From NCBI GenBank assembly GCA_015680685.1, contig MNCI01022355.1, forward strand, positions 493,262 to 557,261: a DNA stretch of 64,000 nt, written 5' to 3'. The stretch is from Gnetum montanum. Its lineage: Eukaryota; Streptophyta; Gnetopsida; Gnetales; Gnetaceae. Both the position numbers and the translations under genes were made by a program. Below the pieces are notes generated by a model that was given only the letters and a program-made list of their open reading frames with translations, ran no database searches and had not been told where the DNA came from. The stretch's first letter is position 1, and each line of letters starts with the position of its first letter. Shown here one piece after another: positions 46,474-59,291 of the stretch.

Positions 46474-48153
46474 TAAAACACCCCAAAATTTGAAGGCATG
46501 TTTGCTTCACCAACTCTTCGTAATTCGCATAGCATTACGGTAGCTCTTCAAGAGATGGGTGCTCTGATGTTTAGACTGTCCAATTTGGCAAGTTTTCTAC
46601 CTCAGGTGTCAACAGGCTCAATAGACTCTCTAGCCTACCCACTTGAGTAGTTCATCCAGCTGACAACACACTTAGGAGTGGTGCGTGGAGTTGTTGGCGG
46701 TGCTCAGAACGTGCAAAATGCTTCAGCAAGTTTTCTAAGTCAAGGATTTTTGCTATGCTACACCACGCGACGTAGCGTAGCAAACTTTAGAAGACGTTTG
46801 TAGAAGCACAGTGCTACGCTATGCTATGTAGCATAGCACAGCATAGCAAAAGCTAAACAGTCAGTCCCCTCGCCCGATTTCAAGTCCTTCAGCAATGTCT
46901 CCTTTCGTCAGAAAGCGGCGAAATTCGCAAAAACAAGTCATGTTTGCTGCTACAAAATGCTAAACTACATGATGCAGCGAGGTGTAGCAATTCTGCGAAA
47001 GTGACAAAAGCCATCTCAAAGGGTGGGATCAGCAAGTTCCCAAGCTTCGCAGTGCAAAAGGCAAAGTTTGTAGATTAGTGACATTTTTTATGACTAAGAA
47101 CAGCTGCTACGCTATGATATGCTATGTAGCGTAGCATACTATAGCAAAAATGCAACAAACAGTCAGCGTGCTTCAAAGGTTTCCAATGCATGTAGCGGGA
47201 CACAATGCAGATTTTTTGCTTCAAACTGGCGATGGCTACGCTATGCTGTGTAGCATAGCATAGTGTAACAAGATGCTACGCTATGCCAAACATGATATGC
47301 TACAAAGCATGGTAAAGCATGGCAAGCAGTTATGCTATATCAATGCACTCCACCTAATTTCATCATTGCTCTGATAGTGCAATTAGAACATGGTAGGTTT
47401 GTAATTACAGCATGGCAGGCTCGCCCAAAGGTCATGAAGGCACGTGTAGCATAGACAGGTCAGCATCAGCCCAGGGCACGTGGCATCCAAACTACATCTT
47501 TTGCGCACCCTTGGTCCTATAAATACCCTAACAAGCATTAGGGGTGAGCCCCTGGTTCCCTAAGTAATTTGGTCAGCTAACAATTTTGTTAGCTGACAAG
47601 CAAAAAGGTTAGCACTGTAACCTTGAGTGTTGTAAGCTTTCTGTTTGAGATTCTAAACAGTTAGCACTCTCAGCTGGCATTTTGTTCTGCTCTTTTCTAC
47701 CATCTTGGTAGCATTTTGCATTGTTAACAACTGAGCCCATGTCCAAGAACATAGCCATCTTGCTCTACACGTCTTGGTTACTCTCGGGATCTTTGCACTT
47801 CTCAGCGTTGTGCAACCGATTGTATCCATCTTGACAGAGTGAAGTCGTAGCTTCGAAGCGATGCATTTTTCTAACTGCATTTTACTTTGTCTCCTGCTTA
47901 TTATTGCATTTTACACTATTTTTTTTCTCTTTTATATCTAAGCATTACTTCGCACTATCAATTTTGTTTTCAAATCACACATTGCAAAAGCTTATATTAA
48001 CACCAACTAAGTCCCTGTTTGATCGACTAGATCGTTCAAGGTGTCCCGTTTCTGTCCCATCCAGCACAACCCTCCTACAGAAATGAGGTTAAGACTATCA
48101 ACAGCCAATGACCCCTCGGTGTTTTCCAACCACTGATTTTTTTGGTCGCTACA
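46474..48153 (+). repeat. Solo LTR, plus orientation, in the accessory ORF
   Basis: Bounds come from the break in similarity to element A: left flank ggatc (46469-46473), right flank agatc (48154-48158), a 5-bp duplication with one mismatch. The LTR reads taaaacacccc ... ggtcgctaca; the first two bases were probably TG. A TATA box (tataaata) at 47518-47525 faces plus. There is no internal region. It carries palindromic gctatgctatgtagcatagc-type motifs, described separately. Confidence 0.78.
46740..47350. repeat. Cluster of near-palindromic GCTACGCTATG...CATAGC motifs
   Basis: Three strong inverted copies lie at 46813-46837, 47106-47135 and 47235-47259. Many half-copies (tgctacgct, tatgctac, gtagcatagca) lie between 46750 and 47350. 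All are inside the solo LTR. Confidence 0.8.
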
Positions 48154-50848
48154 AGATCATTCACTATCTAGGTAGCTTCACCAATGTGTGCTAGGATAGG
48201 AACATCCCAAGGACATGGAAGTGTAGGAAAGAGTTCCTTCAAATTAACAAACCAAGTAGCAAATTGTTTTCATTTGATATTGAATGCTTGGATTAATGTA
48301 TGTAGTTACTGGTAGTCATTCATTTATCGAGCCAAGTTCTCTACAACTACACATTGTTCTTCAAAATGGGTGCGAAGAACTTCGAGTTCCACATTTACTG
48401 TTTCTAACTTTTTTTTGTCTCTTTATGTGTTTGGAACTTGTCCTCGCATAAAGAATATGAGGTGGCCACTTGCTTTTCCAAGTTAGACCGTGGCCTTCTA
48501 GCTATTAGCATAGCTAGGTTTTCATAACAAAGATTGGCTAACTCAATGTATTCTGTCATTTCTTCAATTTGCGGCTCTTTAAAGTGGATCTCAACCTGGT
48601 TGTAGGTGTTCAAGCTATCGAAGATGGGCTGCCACACCTCGCCTCCTTCCTGGAGCTGCTGGAGTGCTTGGTTCATTTTAGCCTTTGTGACTTGAATCTT
48701 TTTTTTCATTTACTTCTTTTTGCATCCCACTTGGTCCCTATAGTGATTTTTAGCTTATTCAAACTTAAGGACCTTATTTTTCCAAGCGGCAATTTCAATT
48801 GCTGATTTTTGTCACAAGGCTCGAACTTCCTCCATAGACAAATTATGATTTTTAGCTACCAATCTCCTCACATTAGTGTTTACCTTGGCTAGCTCCTCAT
48901 ACTGTTGATGGATGAAGTCTTTCATGTGTTGATTCTCAACACCAATGTTATGCAGGTGATGAACTTTTGTGGTCAGCCTAACATTTTCCTGACGAACCTT
49001 TGTCAAGTCCTTGTTTAGATGGTAAGCATGAGCATCTGTTAAGGATTTTTCAAAGATTGCCGACTCTCACTCATCATCAACCATCTAAAGTTTGGTTTGA
49101 AGGTATTGAAAAGCTTCATCCATGATGAGTTCATAGTTAACGAGAGCTAGATCATCAAGTTGGGCCCTTAATTGGGCAACTTCCACCACCAAGCGTTGAT
49201 GATCTGCTTATACCGCTTCAAGTTGCCCTTACAAGATAAGGCACTTGCCCCTTGCTGAGAGCAACTCCAACTAGGTTGCAATAATGTTGTTCGGAAGATC
49301 CAAGAGATCCAAAAGTGGTTGCCCTATTCCCACCAGTTGGTCCAACAACTCTTCATGTTGGGGTGCGTTGATTCTACTACATGAAGTTCTCGTGGATGTC
49401 TATACATCTCCAAGTCCATGTACATCTGGTATAGGCATCATAGGTGCATTAAGGGCCATAGCAATTATGTCAACAACCACTTCAACCACAACTTCTTATC
49501 CCTAGTGTTGCATTACCAAGATAGTCATCCCCTCTCCATCCTCCAAGTGCATCGAAAAAGTAGCTGCATTTCCTAAAATTTTAGGAAATAATTGTTGGAT
49601 GGACACCATTACTTCTCAGACACTGGGGTTAGTTCTAGCAGGCACTTATGTTCAGGCAATAGAAAACATTGGCCCTACTCTCTCTAGCAGACTTACCGAT
49701 CGATCCACTTGCTTGAGATGGCTCATCGTAGGGTGATAGACTGAAGGGTCTTATCCTCCACAAATTCCTATTGATCATTTTTGTTGGCTCAAGAGCTATT
49801 TTTGGATCTCACATATGTGTTCTGTGATTGTCTGCGAGACTGACCTTGTTGTTTGCTCAGGTGGTGGAGGTGGTTACTACTCTTCCCTAAGTTGTCTTGT
49901 GTCCAAAGTCTTGTCCTTCATCATCTCCCACCACAAGGCAATTGGGGCAAGAAGAAGTGTGTCATTGGCATATCATGCTATCCTTTCCCATTTACACAAT
50001 TCTCTGATTATGTAGGAAAAGGGTAGAGCTCATCTTCCATGTTCGTTTTCAGCAAATCTCTTCTCAATCTCTAGGAAAAGCAACTATGGAAGGTTGATGA
50101 GGAACGTTTCGCTCAGAGCGGCACATGCATGAGTAGAGAAGGTAGTGATCTTGCTGGGTCTTACGATTGGATTCAAGTGGTAAGACACAATTTTTGAATA
50201 AACCCTCTTTGTAGTGGTGAGGGTGCCAAACTCCTTGAGTTCTATCCCATAGCACCGCCTAATCCACTTCCCTTTTACCTTAGGGTCTACTTGTTTGGGG
50301 ATCTCTGCCACATCAACTCTGGTCTTTGGCAACCCTAGAGCTTGTGCAATTGCTTTGGTAGAGTAAGAGACATGAATATCTTTAATTTTTACTTTGGACC
50401 CCAGTTGCTGATTCGTCCAGAAGAGGTAAGTTTCTCCTAGGTACCATTCACCACTGGAGGTGATGATTGGCCATATAAGCGAATTTTGCAATTGGGTTCT
50501 AACTTCTTCTGGTGCATTTTCTAGAAATGGTTCGAAGTTTACCTCATAAAGTATCATTCATTATAGCTTCTTCATCTTGATAGCATCAATACAAGCCTAG
50601 GTCAAGGTGACCTCAAGCTATGGTGCTACCACCGGAGTCTCGTCGCTTTGTGATTATTTGCTAGGGGCATCCTCTTCAGGACTTTGATGAATAGATTCCA
50701 CGTTCAGTTCTTTGTGGAGGGGGCTAGTTGCATGTGATCCCTCTATGTGCTCTGGAGGTTGTGCACCTCATCCTCTTCCTGTTCTCAATCACTTATCCCT
50801 TAGTTGGGATGGTCATTCTTCCCTTGGATGACTCGATTTGTGTGCCAT

Positions 50849-53025
50849 TTGCAGTCACAGCATAACCATAAATTAATATGTGTCTAAGTTGCTCAAAATG
50901 GCAATCATACACCTTCTCATTTTGACCAAGCTATGACAATGACATGTGCATCCTATTTGGTTTCCCAGAGTGTAGTTGAGGGGTTAGAAAAATAATAAAA
51001 GATAATGAGTTGCAATTTATAGTTGTTTTGTTGTTTTTGTTTTTTCTTATCTGTCCCCTAAGAGGTGTTAAGTCTTTGATAATTATAATAATTATAGACC
51101 TCACCCCCAACGATGAAGACCATATCTCTGGTTGTGAAAGGGTTGAAAGAATGGTTGGATTAGGACATGCGATGGAAACGTTTTGTGCTCAAAAAGAAGT
51201 GTTGGCATAGAGAAATGGAAAAACTCCCCTAGAGTTGTGGACAAATGGACAAATTCCAAAGGTGCAAAGAGGTTATATATATTATTTTTGTCATGCATTG
51301 ACGGGGCCATGTAAACAAGGTTGCGTAAATGCATGGGAACGCATATACGGGGCCCAGTTGACATAGTTGTGCTGCGAATGTTGACTTGCATTGACCGTTA
51401 AAGAAAAATTCCAAAGCTGTGAATTGGAGCACAACATGGGACTGATTCAAGGTCAAAGAGACCAGAGAATAGTATGAGTGAAAGAGGAAGGAAGATTGTA
51501 ACTAGAAGAAGAGTCAAATTGAGGAGAATATCATAGTATGGAACTTTGCGGATGAGGGACCGTGCAATGGTTAGCACAGAAACGATCGACCAACCATATC
51601 AAGGGGATAGGAGATTAACAAATAATACCAAAGGATAGGCAAGTGGATCCTCCCCATAGTAGGTTGTAGCCTTAGTAGCCCTTGCATATCGTCAACACAG
51701 GAGTCCGTGGGCGCCATAGTTAATTAATGGTGATCACAAGTTAATACCCAAATCCATGAGAACTAGTCGAAGAATTAGAAGTTCTAGCAGAGCATGATAG
51801 ACATTCAAGACATAGAATCGGTAGTGAGGTGAATAATGGGAAGCAAATGATGAAGAGAAGAGGGAGTGAGATGGAATTCCTAATGTTGGTCACATGAAAT
51901 CCCTTGTGAAGTGTGTAATTAAGTGACCTGGTATGATCCATCCTTAGTCCAGACCCAAAACCAACCACATTCAGTGACATCGCATCACATTCAAAGACTA
52001 GTCCATCCCCTTGGGGCACAAGAATGCTTCCATAAACAACCACCACTCCAACATGAGTGAGTGAGAGGAAGTGAAAAAGGGGCTAAGTTAGAGGGGACAA
52101 AGCAAGTCGCATAACTAGTGCCTATAGCCCGTTAGAGGTGGTCTAAGGGGTGTTCTTTGAATTCCCGTGTGTTTGTTATTTTTTTTTTCTCTATGCAAAC
52201 CACACCATGCAAAGACCCATGTGTTTTCAAATGCATTTGGCCAAGGGGTATGCCTTGAATTATCATTGTTTTTTTTTGGTGATGAGGACCACATCATGCA
52301 AGGACAAATTACCATGTAACTTCTAGTTAAGAGAGGATATGGAGTGGTACGAAGTCCATGAGGACACACGCTCTCATGCAAGGGAATAGAAAAGTATGAA
52401 GAATGTTGCATTTCCCTTGAAGTCACACCCTATTCAAACTGTTGGATCCTTCTCAAGTTTGGAAACTACACAAGTCATGAATTAATTAAAGTTATTTTTA
52501 ATTGAAAGGGATTGCATGTTTTCGAAAGAAGGAAAACCATGGAGTGGGTGGATGGGTGGATGATATAGACTCACTGCTTGTTACATGAAATGAAAGTTCA
52601 ATGTGACTGCCTAGAACAACAATGTGAAGGCAGGAGCTAGATATAATAGGTGGACCATATCATGCAACCCATCACAAAGAGAAACAACCGCACTAGTACA
52701 TCCTGTGAGAATAAGACAGCTTATTAATGAAAAGTATAAAACAATGGGAATACAAGCACATACATACACATATATAAATAAATAAATAAATAAATAGCTA
52801 AGTAAATAAAGAAAGAAAAAGTAAGTAAGAATGGCAAACTTATGAGCAATGTTGTAAAACAAAAAGGTGTAAAACAAAAACTTGCAAAAACAATTGAGAA
52901 GGTAGTAGAATTGGTTAGCATGGAAGGTGATCTCCCCCACAACTAAGTTGAGAGGAGGAGATCTGAAAAGTGGAATAAGGTTGGCTATGTGATGAGGGGG
53001 TAGTGGCACTGGTTCATTGGAGTTC
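50849..53025 (-). other. Element E non-coding module between pol and accessory ORF
   Basis: No gene supported. It contains the family UTR blocks (51645-51730, 52085-52275 with two aaggggt(g/a)t copies) and a short taaa-type simple repeat at 52770-52800 (ataaataaataaataaat). Plus-strand T-rich runs near 51020-51050 correspond to purine-rich RNA in element sense. Confidence 0.6.
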
Positions 53026-54310
53026 GTGGAAGGGTTTTAATTGTTGTGTATTAACTAACCGTGTTTTCATGGGATCCTCAGGTTTGTGTATAAGCAAGGC
53101 CCTGGCTGAAAAGGCTTTGGAAACAATATAAGGTCCCTCCCATAGTGTTTGAAAATTAGTACATTGCAGTACATGTGTGGGGTTTCAGTAGAGTACCTTA
53201 TCTCCATGTTGAAATGTTACCTTTCGAATCCTAAAATCATGACATTTTTGATTATAGGCCTTATGTATCTCATTTGATGATAGGGCCACTAGTTGATTCT
53301 CATCTAGCACATTCAAGTTGATGAGTCATTCTCATTGTGCTAGTGATAAGTCAAGACCCAAGTCACTGGTGGTAGATAGTGTTCGAAGTTCTACCTAAAT
53401 GGGAATTTTTGGTAGTTTCCTGTACACTAACTCATAAGGAGAGTAGCCTATAGGAAGTTTCCACGTGGAGTGATAGGCCCAGAGGGCATCATTAAGTTTT
53501 GTGCTCTATTCCCTCCTATATTTGCTAATGTTCCTAGTTAGGATCTTTGTAATCTTCCTATTTGTGACTTTGGCTTGCTCGTTGGCTTGGGGGTGATAAG
53601 GTGTTGTAAGTTTATGTTCAACCCCCAAGTGTTGCGTAAGTTTACAAAAAGCAATGCCTATAAAATGATTTATGTTGTTTGAAATGAGTGCACATGGAAC
53701 CCCAAACCTATTCATGATTTGCTATTGGACAAACCATGTGGCTGTGTTTGAGGAATAGTTAGTGATGGCTACAACCTCTACCCACTTAGTATAGTAGTCT
53801 ACAACAACGATGATGTATGCCTTCCCATTGAACATGGGTGTGATAGGACTCATGAAGTCAATGCCCTAAATATTGAAGGGTTCTAGTGGTTGGATCCACT
53901 GTTAGGATCCCTCCATTCGTGCAGTCATCCCACCATCTCTCTGACATCGTTCATAGGAGCAGGTGAACCATTGTGCATCTCTAAAGAGTATGGGCCAGTA
54001 ATATCCAGTAAGCAAGATCTTAATGGTTGTGTGTTGTCTAGCATAGTGGCCCCCACAAGGATCCTTGTGAGCATCCTAGAGGACACACTCTATATCCACA
54101 TCAGGGATGCACCGTCGAACCAAGCCATCCATACACACTTTGTAAAGGTGTTTTTTGATTTCCATGAAGTGCTTGGCCTTGTACTGCTGCTTCTTCTGAT
54201 GATCCCACTCTTTTGGTAATTCTTGTGTTGAGAGATAGGTGAGGATGTTGTTGAACCAGGTTGATCCTGTGGGCATCTCCTTATCGATTGCTCTAGTGAG
54301 GAGGAGTTCA
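53026..54310 (-). pseudogene. Element E integrase
   Basis: The zinc region lies near 54070-53960 (DPCGGHYARQ ... YERCQ). The core shows GIDFMSPI for the first D, but the second site reads ALISNN (D to N) and the third reads NEQAKVTN (E to K), so two of three catalytic residues are lost. The C-terminal end has W-E-G-P-Y-I-V near 53140-53120 and ends near 53030. It is the same family as the split integrase in element A, which retains D and E. Confidence 0.8.
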
Positions 54311-54900
54311 TCTAGAAATTGATTAGAGAGTGGCTACTCCTCCTCTGCGCCATCCCATCGTAACCAAGATAAGTGATCGGCAACCACATTCTTAGTTTCC
54401 TTCATGTCTACCATAGTAAGGTCAAATTCCTGAAGGATCACAAGCCATCATATGATATGGGGACTCACCTTTGGTTTGTTCATTAGAAACAAGATGGCAC
54501 TATGGTCAGTATGTACAAACACCTTGTACCCGAGCACATAGTATCAAAATTTTTCCAAGGTGAACACCATTGTCATTAATTCCTTTTCGGTGATGGTGTA
54601 GTTGAGCTAAGCACCCACAATGCTTCAGCTTGCACAGTGGATATAATATGGGCATCTATGATCATCCAATTGTATGAGCATGGCTCCTAATGCATAATTA
54701 GACACATCTGTCATGATATGAAAGGGTCTGGACCAGTCAGGTGCTCATAGAATTAGAGTTTCTATGAGTTTCTATTTAAGTGTTTGGAATGTCGATTCGC
54801 ATTCCCTAGCCCAGAAAAATGGAACATCTTTCTTTGTGAGTTCCACTAATGACTTGGCAACCTTCGAGAAATTCTTGATAAAGCGTTGGTAATAACCAGT
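54311..54900 (-). pseudogene. Element E RNase H
   Basis: The minus strand shows VMTDVSNYALGAML (about 54710), YVLGYKVFVHTDHSAILFL (54540-54480), the WLVILQEFDLTMVDMKET stretch and VVADHLSWL near 54380. This layout is that of Athila-type RNase H. There is no second RNase H, which separates this family from element B. Confidence 0.78.
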
Positions 54901-56250
54901 GTTTCCAAGGAATGATCGAACATCTTTTACGATACTTGGTTAACTGCTGATTTCTTGGAGATTGTGATTTTTTCAGGATCTACACCAATCCCTGCTTGTG
55001 AAATGCGATGCCCTAGAATAATAACCTCTTGGACCATTAAGCGGATCTTTTGCCAGTTGAGCTGTAAATTAGTTTCTACACATCTTTTTAAAACTTGCTC
55101 AAGGCGGTCCAAGGCTTGTTCAAATGTTGCTCCATAGGTAGAGAAGTCATCCATGAAGACTTTTATCCCATTGCCAATTTGTTGCTAAAAGATGCTAAGG
55201 ACAAGGCATTGGAATATTGCAGGTGCATTGCATCGGCCAAAGGGCATCTTCTTATATGCAAAAGTCCCACATGGACTTGTAAATGTTATCTTGGCCTAGT
55301 GTTCAGGCATGATTTGGATTTGGTTATAGCCAGTATAACCATCCAAAAAGCTATAGTAATAATTCCCCACAATGATATCCAACACTTGATTGACCAATGG
55401 AAGAGGGAAGTGATCCTTAAAATTTGCCATGTTTAGTACTCAGAAATCTATACAGACCCTCCATTTGCCACCCTTCTTTGGAACTATAACAAGTGGGTTG
55501 ATCCATTCACTATCTATAATGGAATAGATGAACCCTACTTTCAACAATTGTTCAATTCCATCCTTGATAACTTGCTTTAGTTTGGGGTTCAACCATCTTT
55601 TTGATTGTCATTGTGGCTTCATGGAGGAGTCAATATAGATCCGATGTTGGCATACCTAAGGATCAACTCCTATTAGTTCAAGGTATGACCATGCAAAAGC
55701 AGCCACCCATTTGTTCACCATCTTTAGCAATTTCTTCTTCTGTTTAAGAGCAAGAGTGGCATTGATGATTACTGACTTTTCATTTTACAAGAATGCATAT
55801 TCCAAATTGGCTAGTAAGGATTTCAGTTCCAAAGGCTTCTATTTTAAACTTTCAGAGATCTATAGCTTTCCCCAATCCTCACTATCAACAATAGTGGAGA
55901 CTTGTTGATGGACCTTTTCCAATTCACTCATGCTTTCTATATAGGCACATACAAGGCCCTCAAATGGTTCCATACATAAAGTGCTACTATCAAAGTTATC
56001 AGTCAGCCACTGAGTGCCTTCTTGGTTAGTGGTTGCTGTGTACAAGCATCGTTGAACTTATGATTCTTCAACATACCGACTACATGCTTTAATGAATGTC
56101 TGCTTAATGGATCAAAGTTGCTGCACACAGTTCCACCCTGAGTCACTATATGTGATACATGGAATGCACTTCTTTTTTATCTTCCCAAAAAAAATTTCTT
56201 TTGAAATTTCAAGGGAAAGATCTCGAAGTCCCAATCATGCATCCACCATG
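54901..56250 (-). pseudogene. Element E reverse transcriptase and linker
   Basis: In element order: a linker with LSLEISKE near 56215; the RT N-terminal region (55500-55440); FLDGYTGYNQI (about 55350); MPFGRCNAP (about 55240); then FMDDFSTYG with the catalytic Asp pair (55160-55140), followed by VLKRCVETNLQLNW and VIILGHRIS. MDDFS with LKRC.ETNL.LNW is typical of the Athila lineage. In-frame stops occur in several places. Confidence 0.82.
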
Positions 56251-56285
56251 CTAAGCTAGGCTCTTCCCATTATGATTAGGAAATT

Positions 56286-56615
56286 TCACTTGTAATTATC
56301 AACTTGGATGACTAGGAAGTCATCTGGATAGGACCACTCACAAACGGTGGTCACAATATCTTCTACCAATCCCAAGGGAATAGTTATGGATTGGTCTGCC
56401 AACTTGAGTTGAATGTTGCTTTTCTTCATCGGGGGTAGGTTCCAAGTCTTGTACATATCGTGTAAAATTAAATTGACACCTGACCCTAAATCCAAGAGAG
56501 ATTTGCATGACTTGTTTCTTGCCACTTGAAGGTATATGAGGGGACTTCCTAGATTAGTCAATTTCCAAGGGAGATGACCTACATTTATCCAGTCCATCAC
56601 AGCGTGTGTTAGCAT
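56286..56615 (-). pseudogene. Element E protease
   Basis: A 109-residue open segment with LLDLGSGVNLI at the active site (Ser of DSG replaced by Leu) and the conserved LIYLQVA and IPLGLVEDI segments. It aligns with 42680-42336 of element G. Confidence 0.75.
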
Positions 56616-56639
56616 GATGGTTTGTACTGTGAAGGGTGT

Positions 56640-59127
56640 TTATCTTGAAGGTTGCTCGAAGGGTTGAATGGTGGAGGCAATTGGAGGTTCATGGGCACTG
56701 GCCATAGGTGAATGTGAGGGTATGTTTGAGTTATTGGACTAGAAGAAAGGGCATTTTTATGGTTTTTATTTCTAGTCCACTCAGCTGAGAAGCCGGTTGT
56801 AAGTTAACAGCCCTCATGGTATTACGTTGTTGTGGATATGGTGGTATCTCTCCCTGCATAGGTGGAGTTGGAGGTAGTTAAGTGGGGGGCTGATGAGTAG
56901 GTATGGTAGGAGAAGGTGACAGAGGATAGTATAGATGTGGGTTCTACCCCCTAGGTGATGGAGACTGTGTTTGAAAGTATTCCAGGGGGTGGTAATCAAT
57001 TTGAAATGACATGTGACTAGAAGAGTCCTGCGGAGAGATTGGTTGCTGAAAGTAGTACCCGTAAGGATCTGGCTACCGGTAAGGGTATTGCTACCTTAGA
57101 GGTGGCATCCCCCATGATTGTGGATGTTGCCATTGCTGGTAATATTCATAGGGTTGCAGTGGTGCTTCACTTGGATAATATCCTTGTTGCTGGTGGAACT
57201 ATTTGGGATTGCCTTGTGGATAAGGTAATCTTCGGGGTGTTTACATTTTTTCCAAATGAGGATTCAATGCATACACTCTAGACTCTTGTAGATGTGACAC
57301 CATAGGGAAACACCACTTAGGATGTTCATACTAGCATATGTCACATCCATCATCCTCCTCTGTGTTAGAGTCTGCAACTTATTCTACCATAGCAACTTTG
57401 CCCTTACCTTTATGGTAGGCACGTTCAACTTCTTTTCTCCTTTGCCAATCTCGCTCATTACTTCACTCTTTGGATTCCTCTATGATTTTCAGGACACTTT
57501 GGAATCTATCATTCAAAGAATCCTACATCTTGTCACCTTTGGTTAAAATTTCAAATGTAAATTCTTGTATGGGCAAGGTTTTTCAGTTCACTACTGCATC
57601 CAATGGTGATTCTTCCTCCTCTTCACAAAATCAAACTTCCTTCTTTCAAATTGAAGGGTCCCAATTGTACTCTTCTGCACTCTCTTTTTTCCTTAATTTC
57701 CCCTCTTCTTTAAGCACCTACTTAATTAGGCGTTGTAGCTGATGGACCCTTAGCTTTGATAGTCATCCTTGAGCATAAACACCAAGGGTCTTTCTTGTTT
57801 CAAAGTGGAGCCCATCTATGATATGGTGAAGCTTTTCTCGCTGAGAGTAGCCATGACCAGGGCATTAGTGTAACAATGAGTAATATTTGCCCATGGCTGC
57901 ATCCAAGGGTTCATGACCACCCTGTTTCCACCCTTGGATTTGTTGTCTCAGATTAGCCACTCTGGAGTAGGTTTGGTATTTATCATTGAAAATTTCTAGC
58001 ATCGTACTCCATCTCCTGATTGATTCCAACTCCAAAGATTGGTACTAGCTTTCTGCTTCCTTGATGAGTGTTTGGGGGAACAACTTGAGGTTTTGCCAAT
58101 TACTATCTATATTCTATAGGGTGTAAGCATCATGAAATTCTTTCAAGTGAGTGTGTGGATCACAATTATATCCCCCTTCAAATTTGGGGATATTGTTCAT
58201 GTCAAGGTGCTTGATTTGACTATCTTTTAAGTGCCTACTGGGTATTTGAACTGCCTCGGCTATGTTAAGCATGCTTCAAGTAGCCAGTAGTGGTTCATCC
58301 CAGTCATAGCCCTAATGATGGCCATGATGTCTATGATGATTTTGGTTGCCTCTCCTTTCTTGATGATAAGACTCACATGATTGGTCATGCTTTTCCTCAT
58401 GTCATCGCACGTCGATCCTTGCACTCCCATCGATCTTTTCGATCGCCATCACCCCGATCCTTCCTACTACGATTGCGATTGGAGTCAGAACTTGGGGAAG
58501 ACAAGGTGGAACAAGAAGATGGAGAAGAGGGAGAAGAACTTCCACCGCCCCAGTGTCAATCTCCTCCTTTTCTCTAATGATGACCTTGAACTTTACATCC
58601 ATCGTTCCCTTTTCCATGATCCTTCTTGCATGATCCCCCATCATCTTGGGGCTCCTGGTCACTTGATTGTTTACTTTGAATGATGAACTACATGATCTGA
58701 TGCATCGAAGGAGGTTCGACCAAATGGGAATCATGAAAAATAGGTTCCTCACGCCATGCGGGTCTTGCAAGAACAAAGAGTTACTAAACTATTTCCCCTT
58801 TATGTGTTCATGGCATTCCACCTGTTGTCGATCCCGTGCACATTGTACCTCATTAGGATGGTAATCTTGATAGTCATGATCCTCCATGATGTATTCCACA
58901 TCATGGTCTTGAATGCCTAATTTGGTAAGATTTTGAAGTAGCATTCCAGGAACTAATCGATCAGGAGGTAATATGATGTTATCCTCCATGTCCCACCATC
59001 TTAGGTGCTCATCCTAATGTAGGATAAAGGTGAAGTTGAGGATATACTTGTCTAGATGTGCGTATGCCACCCAACATTCCTACGGCACTAGTAGGTTGGA
59101 TCTGTCTCACCTGTGAGAAGAAGACAT
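56640..59127 (-). pseudogene. Element E gag
   Basis: ATG at 59127 (Met-Ser-Ser-Ser), with an early stop after five more residues or so. The N-terminal part reads open at 58989-58789. The capsid-like domain near 58200-57790 includes PKFEGGYNCDPHTHLKEF, AESWYQSLE, the RRWSTMLEIF stretch and GWKQGGHEPLDAAMGKYY, as in plant Ty3/gypsy gag. Arg/Glu-rich sequence lies at 58560-58400, and the C-terminal part is rich in His, Tyr, Pro and Gln. Frames are broken throughout. Confidence 0.78.
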
Positions 59128-59291
59128 TTTTGATGTTAGCTAACAACTAACTGGTGTGCCTTATTCTTTTACTTAAATTTCCTAGCGTGCATAGATTTCA
59201 CTATCCTGGGTTCATTTCAACGAAGTGAATGATGATCTTGATAAGACTAGATAGCACATGTAAGACTAACAGTCCTTGGAAATAACACCAA
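59128..59291 (-). other. Element E leader and primer-binding site
   Basis: Directly after the 5' LTR end (ctcatca, minus strand) comes ttggtgttatttccaagga (59273-59291). It resembles the PBS next to the LTR at 30726 (ttggcaccattactaggg) and the Athila PBS form. Confidence 0.6.

Larger units (their letters stand above)
46096..50848 (-). pseudogene. Accessory ORF of element E, interrupted by a solo LTR
   Basis: Start inferred at ATG 50848, conserved with the copy starting at 8837. The N-terminal domain (50557-50084, 157 residues open) contains EWYLGETYLFWTNQQLG, IAQALGLPKTRV and KWIRRCYGIELKEF, a pattern that reminds me of the plant-transposon domain family PF20167 (not verified). After a spacer come helical stretches at 49006-48812 and 48709-48404 (Glu/Lys/Gln-rich, heptad-like, for example EMTEYIELANLCYENLAMLI), so a coiled-coil middle is likely. 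The C-terminal end (46480-46330) is Pro-rich. It has several stops and is split at 46474-48153. No signal peptide or membrane helix is apparent. Confidence 0.6.

Noticed and set aside
47904-48086. Plus-strand frame with hydrophobic N-terminus
   Set aside because: It lies in the solo LTR (47904-48086), downstream of its TATA box, and has no homology I recognise. It is too short to support.
52611-53009. Minus-strand frame with long Ile/Leu/Tyr runs, a possible transmembrane env-like protein
   Set aside because: The hydrophobic run is produced by the ataaataaat simple repeat and T-rich DNA. The equivalent region in element A has no matching frame.
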